Positions 6,723-9,549 of a DNA stretch of 9,549 nt are shown here, in pieces (position 1 is the first letter of the stretch; each line of letters starts with the position of its first letter). The position numbers and the translations under genes are program-made. Source of the stretch: JACMNW01 sp043721855 (GTDB lineage: Bacteria; Pseudomonadota; Alphaproteobacteria; Rhodobacterales; Rhodobacteraceae); the NCBI GenBank assembly GCA_043721855.1, contig JAYSPY010000076.1, forward strand, positions 1 through 9,549, read 5' to 3'. The notes beneath the pieces are model-generated. The model was not told where the DNA came from. It saw only the letters and a list, made by a program, of their open reading frames with translations, and searched no databases.

Positions 6723-7547
6723 ATGATAAAAACCACCGAGTCCCGCCCACGTGGCCGCCCAAAGGCGTTTCACGACACGACAGATCAAAACACCGTCCAA
6801 TCGCTGGACCGCGCGATGATCATGCTTGATATTCTGGCAAAAAGCGCTGGCCTGACCCTGTCTGATCTTGCGCAGCGTACCGGTCAGGCCGTGGCCACAG
6901 TCTACCGCGCGCTGATCACGCTGCAGGCGCATGGCATGGTCGAGGTTGAAGAAAAAGGCCAGCTTTGGCATGTCGGCGGCGGCGCGTTTCGGGTAGGGTC
7001 CGCCTTTCTGCGCCGCACCAAAGTGGTTGAGCGCGCGCGCGCGCCGATGGATGCGCTGATGCGGGCTACGGGGGAGACCGCAAATCTGGGCGTCGAATCC
7101 GGTGATGAGGTGCTGTTTCTAAGCCAGGTCGAAACCGCGCAAGCCATTCGCGCCTTCTTTCCGCCCGGCACCAAGGGGCCGATGCATGTGTCGGGCATCG
7201 GCAAGGCGCTGCTGGCCTGGTATCCGCCGGACCGGGTGCAAGGCATCATCGCGCGGCAGGGTCTTGCGAAATTCACATCGCTGTCGATTACACTGGAATC
7301 AAGCCTGCTGCGCGATCTGGCTCACACCCGACAGCGCGGCTATTCGATAGATGATCAGGAACGCGCGGAAGGGATGCGTTGCATCGCCGCGCCAATTTTC
7401 AATGCCTACGGCGAACCCGTAGCGGGCCTGTCCATCTCTGGCCCCGCTTTCCGCATCAACCTGTCGGACGCCGCAAAAATCGGCCACGCCGTTCGGGATG
7501 CGGCCCACAGCGTCACGCAAGCAACCGGGGGCGAGGTGCCGCGATGA
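6723..7547 (+). CDS. bhcR: IclR-family regulator BhcR
   Basis: A 274-residue IclR-type transcription factor. A basic arm RPRGRPK (8-14) precedes the winged helix-turn-helix (about 26-88: SLDRAMIMLDIL, then LTLSDLAQRTG and the recognition helix QAVATVYRALITLQ). The rest (about 95-260) is the effector-binding domain, including MHVSGIGKALLAW and a late ERAEGMRCIAAPIF block. In Paracoccus denitrificans the BhcR homologue binds the bhc promoter and its binding is weakened by glyoxylate; the divergent position here suggests the same role, plus autoregulation. The ATG at 6723 follows AAGG/CAGG about seven to ten bases upstream. The stop codon directly abuts that of the convergent denD-like gene, with no intergenic base for a terminator. 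Confidence 0.93.
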   Translation: MIKTTESRPRGRPKAFHDTTDQNTVQSLDRAMIMLDILAKSAGLTLSDLAQRTGQAVATVYRALITLQAHGMVEVEEKGQLWHVGGGAFRVGSAFLRRTKVVERARAPMDALMRATGETANLGVESGDEVLFLSQVETAQAIRAFFPPGTKGPMHVSGIGKALLAWYPPDRVQGIIARQGLAKFTSLSITLESSLLRDLAHTRQRGYSIDDQERAEGMRCIAAPIFNAYGEPVAGLSISGPAFRINLSDAAKIGHAVRDAAHSVTQATGGEVPR

Positions 7548-8510
7548 CTATCCACCAAGTTCATCTTCGATATGTGAACGAATGATCATATCAAAATCTG
7601 TCTCTGCCTCAAACCCCAGGTCAATCGCACGCGCTGCGTCAAACCGCTGCGGCCAGCCTTCAACAATGCGCGCAATAACCGGGTCCGGCACCCGGGATAT
7701 CAACGCCACTGCCCTATCGCCCGCCACGCGGCGCAATGCCTCAATCTGCTCGGCCACCGTGCAACTTAGCCCGGGCAAAGTCAGCGTTCGGCGCGCGCCC
7801 AGCACGCTTGGGGCCATCTGCGCCGCGCGAATCAGGAACGCCACCGCCGCGCGAGGTGATACAAACCAGTGCCGCGTGTTTTCCTCCACCGGCAGAACGG
7901 CAGATAAACCTACCAAAGGTTCACGTATAATATTAGAGAAAAACCCCGACGCGGCAGCATTGGGCAAACCAGGCCGCACGCAGATGGTCGGCATCCGCAA
8001 GGCCACGCCGTCAACAAATCCACGCCGCGAATAATCGCTTAACAACAGCTCCGCCATTGCCTTTTGGGTGCCATAGCTCGTCAGCGGTGTTGTGAAATAG
8101 TCATCTGCGATCACCTCTGGAAAAGGGGCGCCAAACACCGCGATAGACGATGTGAAAATGATCTTCGGGCAATGCCCCGCCGCGCGTGCCGCCTCTAGCA
8201 AAAGCCGCGTCGCGTCCAGATTGATGCGGTAGCCTTTGTCAAAATCGCGCTCTGCCTCGCCAGACACCACGGCCGCCAGATGAAAGATCAGATCAGGCTT
8301 GCCCGCCATCAACCGATCAGCGATACCGGGTGCAGAAATGTCGCAAGCCACTGTTTCAACGTCAAAATCCGCTACCATGCCAACACATGGCACCGCATCC
8401 ACACGTGTAAGATGCGTCACTTGATGCTTGCCGATACCCCCATCCTGCGCCAGCCGGGCAATCAGTTTTACCCCCAGCATACCCCCCGCACCGATGACCA
8501 AAATCCGCAT
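7548..8510 (-). CDS. denD: NAD-dependent epimerase/dehydratase-family protein, probable D-erythronate dehydrogenase
   Basis: A 320-residue extended short-chain dehydrogenase. The N-terminal GAGGMLG (7-13) fits the GxxGxxG Rossmann pattern, the catalytic set is S121/S122 in FTSSIAVFG, Y146 and K150 in TSYGTQKAMAE, and HLAAVVSG (77-84) is typical of the epimerase group. Overall it resembles DenD, which oxidises D-erythronate to 2-oxo-tetronate in tetronate breakdown. No kinase (OtnC/DenK-type) or isomerase gene accompanies it, so the substrate is not certain and another sugar-acid or UDP-sugar substrate is possible. The start at 8510 is fixed by a strong AGGAGGT five bases upstream. It converges on bhcR with abutting stop codons. 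Confidence 0.75.
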   Translation of the reverse strand: MRILVIGAGGMLGVKLIARLAQDGGIGKHQVTHLTRVDAVPCVGMVADFDVETVACDISAPGIADRLMAGKPDLIFHLAAVVSGEAERDFDKGYRINLDATRLLLEAARAAGHCPKIIFTSSIAVFGAPFPEVIADDYFTTPLTSYGTQKAMAELLLSDYSRRGFVDGVALRMPTICVRPGLPNAAASGFFSNIIREPLVGLSAVLPVEENTRHWFVSPRAAVAFLIRAAQMAPSVLGARRTLTLPGLSCTVAEQIEALRRVAGDRAVALISRVPDPVIARIVEGWPQRFDAARAIDLGFEAETDFDMIIRSHIEDELGG

Positions 8511-8515
8511 GTTTT

Positions 8516-8536
8516 ACCTCCTGAATACCACATTCA
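8516..8536 (-). promoter_or_regulatory. Strong ribosome site of denD with adjacent small hairpin
   Basis: AGGAGGT on the minus strand (plus 8516-8522) is a near-perfect Shine-Dalgarno, five bases before the ATG at 8510, and decides that start. Directly upstream TGAAT (8522-8526) and ATTCA (8532-8536) are inverted arms around a 5-base loop; the first arm shares one base with the ribosome site. The hairpin is too weak to claim regulation. Confidence 0.6.
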
Positions 8537-8795
8537 AGCTAAGGGGCCGCCGTCATATCCTCAAGCGCAATCGTACTTCGCGCCTACCGCTGATCATCGC
8601 CACGACGACGACCTGCACACCTGCGCCAGTCATTTGAATCTATTGCAGCAGCGCAGCAGCCCGCCCGAAAGCCACCCGCAGGTGCCCATTTTACCGCAGA
8701 TGGCTGCCCCGCCTATGCACCTTTCAGCTTGGTCGCCAAATACCCAAGGCCAGCACCTTGATCGCTTCACTCAAAGGCCTGGAATAGACGGTTCA
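8537..8795. other. Non-coding gap between denD and the small CxxC gene
   Basis: The gap between the two minus-strand genes (8511-8795) holds no open frame with a ribosome site that I trust. A minus-strand frame out of register with the 8796-9101 gene runs on to a stop at 8771 and looks protein-like (see the frame-shift finding). Short CAGCAG-type runs around 8645-8660 are the only local repeats. It should contain the denD promoter, but I could not fix one. Confidence 0.4.
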
Positions 8796-9101
8796 TCAGG
8801 GATTTCGCGTTTTGCAGCACAAATCCAAAGTGCATAAGCTGGAATTTCCAATTCGAAATCCGCCTGACTTTGCCATGACAGCCGGGCTGAACAAGTTGCC
8901 GACGCGCGCCCCGCTCAGCGGCTTGCCCTTGTCTAGGAAGAATTTGGCACTCTTGAAGCTGTGCCTTTCACCACAGTAGGGGCAAGCCTTAGGCTCCCCA
9001 TCAAATACGAAATCACACCACGAAAAGCTCGCTTCATCCATAACAAGGCCGGTAAACAATACATCGTTTGTTTCAGGGCAACGAACCATAAGACGGGGCA
9101 T
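8796..9101 (-). CDS. Small CxxC zinc-ribbon-like protein of unknown function
   Basis: A 101-residue protein beginning MPRLMVRCPET with C8, then a short hydrophobic strand and CPYCGERHSF (C40 and C43), which together look like part of a metal-binding ribbon. I recall small alphaproteobacterial proteins of the form M-P-R-x-M-x-R-C-P-E-T ... C-P-x-C-G-x-x-H, of unknown function. The ATG at 9101 is chosen because GGAGGT sits four bases upstream; an upstream frame start at 9158 would add 19 residues of no clear character. The last 25 or so residues do not look like the rest, and a neighbouring frame reads better, so the C-terminus may be changed by a frameshift. Composition is less GC-rich than that of the bhc genes. 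Transcribed toward denD but 285 bases away. Confidence 0.65.
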   Translation of the reverse strand: MPRLMVRCPETNDVLFTGLVMDEASFSWCDFVFDGEPKACPYCGERHSFKSAKFFLDKGKPLSGARVGNLFSPAVMAKSGGFRIGNSSLCTLDLCCKTRNP

Positions 9102-9105
9102 GTGC

Positions 9106-9111
9106 ACCTCC
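9106..9111 (-). promoter_or_regulatory. Shine-Dalgarno deciding the start of the CxxC gene
   Basis: GGAGGT on the minus strand, four bases before the ATG at 9101. It favours this start over the longer open frame beginning at 9158. Confidence 0.7.
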
Positions 9112-9129
9112 GAGATTGATTTGCCACCT

Positions 9130-9147
9130 GAGAATAAAATGATTCTC
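9130..9147. promoter_or_regulatory. Perfect inverted repeat upstream of the CxxC gene
   Basis: GAGAAT (9130-9135) and ATTCTC (9142-9147) are perfect 6-bp arms with a 6-base spacer, 28 bases upstream of the ATG at 9101. The position fits an operator or a leader hairpin. The GAGAAT...ATTCTC arrangement is loosely like metal-regulator (Fur-type) boxes, which would suit a metal-binding product, but the match is too short to name a regulator. Confidence 0.4.
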
Positions 9148-9216
9148 TTGATCGTCAAAACAAATTTTGCAGGCTATGCGGTGGTTCGCAATGTGCCGTC
9201 GCAGACGCCAGCCCTA

Positions 9217-9263
9217 AGCTGCCTAAACTTGGTCCGAATGGCGGTCCCTAGAGTGAGGCAGCT
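9217..9263. repeat. Inverted repeat with 8-bp arms
   Basis: AGCTGCCT (9217-9224) and AGGCAGCT (9256-9263) are perfect inverted arms around 31 bases that include two copies of GGTCC (9231 and 9243). It lies between the tRNA and the CxxC gene. No T-run follows on either strand. It may be a dispersed repeat or a structured leader; the rest of 9148-9310 shows nothing I can support. Confidence 0.4.
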
Positions 9264-9310
9264 CCCCTAACCATCAGAAAACAAACACTAATTCAGGAAT
9301 GAAAGAAGAT

Positions 9311-9387
9311 TGGTGGCGAGGGGGGGACTCGAACCCCCGACCCCGCGATTATGAGTCGCGTGCTCTAACCAGCTGAGCTACCTAGCC
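9311..9387 (-). tRNA. tRNA-Met (CAU), possibly tRNA-Ile2
   Basis: A 77-base cloverleaf including an encoded CCA (plus 9311-9313). The D arm is GCTC/GAGC, the anticodon stem CGCGA/TCGCG with loop CTCATAA (anticodon CAT at plus 9351-9353), the variable loop GGGTC, and the T arm GGGGG-TTCGAGT-CCCCC. The acceptor stem GGCTAGG/CCTCGCC pairs at six of seven positions; position 4 U faces position 69 C. The absence of a second G-C pair run at 4-5/68-69 makes elongator Met likelier than the lysidine-modified Ile2 tRNA, but the GCGACTCATAATCGC anticodon arm is shared with Ile2, so the identity is not settled. Confidence 0.88.
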
Positions 9388-9442
9388 ATCCGCCGCGTTG
9401 GGTAGTGGACCCACCCCTAGGCGTCAAGCGGAAAACGACGCA

Positions 9443-9547
9443 TCACCGACGCAGTTTATGGGCCACGCGCGGGCGGCCGGATGCGGTGGCGGTCAGCGTG
9501 GCCTCGATGAACATTGCGCGGCCTTCGACTGTGGCGTCGCGAATATC
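9443..9547 (-). CDS. C-terminal fragment of an unidentified protein
   Basis: The last 34 codons and TGA stop of a minus-strand gene that enters from beyond the right edge. The frame reads DIRDATVEGRAMF onward and ends in VAHKLRR. Codon third positions are strongly GC-rich, as in the bhc genes, which supports a real chromosomal gene. The end is basic. I do not recognise the family from this much. Its stop is 55 bases upstream of the tRNA, on the same strand. Confidence 0.55.
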   Translation of the reverse strand, partial: DIRDATVEGRAMFIEATLTATASGRPRVAHKLRR

Positions 9548-9549
9548 GC

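Noticed and set aside
7569..7592. Inverted repeat GATATG...CATATC near the bhcR end, considered as its terminator
   Set aside because: Weak AT-rich stem inside the denD coding sequence with no T-run; no support as a terminator.
8280..8837. Plus-strand open frame of 185 codons spanning the denD start and the gap
   Set aside because: Overlaps the well-supported denD start and ribosome site, and its translation is histidine/glutamine/proline-rich without motifs.
9174..9260. Open minus-strand stretch between the tRNA and the CxxC gene
   Set aside because: Under 30 codons, bounded by stops, with no start codon or ribosome site; not a gene.
9311..9330. tRNA 3' end as an integration site of a genomic island
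   Set aside because: No integrase gene and no second copy of the tRNA 3' end was seen in the window.

Overview
The window reads as an alphaproteobacterial chromosome segment, most likely Rhodobacterales (Roseobacter/Paracoccus-type). This rests on the gene content (a complete set of beta-hydroxyaspartate-cycle genes), the GC-rich codon use of the main genes, and the tRNA. No genome search was possible.

Layout. The left edge (1-193) is non-coding and holds a strong GC hairpin and an AT-rich inverted repeat. A lower-GC accessory gene follows on the minus strand (194-868), a putative PD-(D/E)XK-fold protein. Next comes a minus-strand block running right to left: bhcA (6533-5340), bhcB (5280-4327), bhcC (4322-3159), bhcD (3018-2056) and a divergent glyceraldehyde-3-phosphate-dehydrogenase-like gene (1941-958). 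The IclR regulator gene bhcR (6723-7547) is divergent from bhcA across an AT-rich 189-bp control region. A D-erythronate-dehydrogenase-like gene (8510-7548, minus) converges on bhcR with no base between the two stop codons. A small CxxC protein gene (9101-8796, minus), a CAU-anticodon tRNA (9387-9311, minus) and the last 34 codons of an unidentified minus-strand gene (9547-9443) complete the window.

How the genes work together. BhcC condenses glycine with glyoxylate to beta-hydroxyaspartate. BhcB dehydrates it to iminosuccinate. BhcD reduces this with NADH to L-aspartate. BhcA transaminates aspartate with glyoxylate, giving oxaloacetate and regenerating glycine. The net result is carbon-conserving conversion of two glyoxylate (from glycolate, for example) into one C4 acid. 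BhcR is the expected glyoxylate-responsive regulator. This pathway is known, so the core is a recognised system. The less explained parts are the non-coding structures between the bhc genes and the two C4/C3 sugar-metabolism enzymes beside the cluster.

Most unusual signals: four AAGACG hexamers at exact 11-bp spacing between bhcC and bhcD; an intercistronic hairpin between bhcA and bhcB that could bring a distant Shine-Dalgarno next to the bhcB start; an AT-rich bhcA/bhcR operator region matched by an AT-hook-like arm in BhcR; an altered phosphate-binding loop in the GAPDH-like protein; and a U-C mismatch in the acceptor stem of the tRNA.
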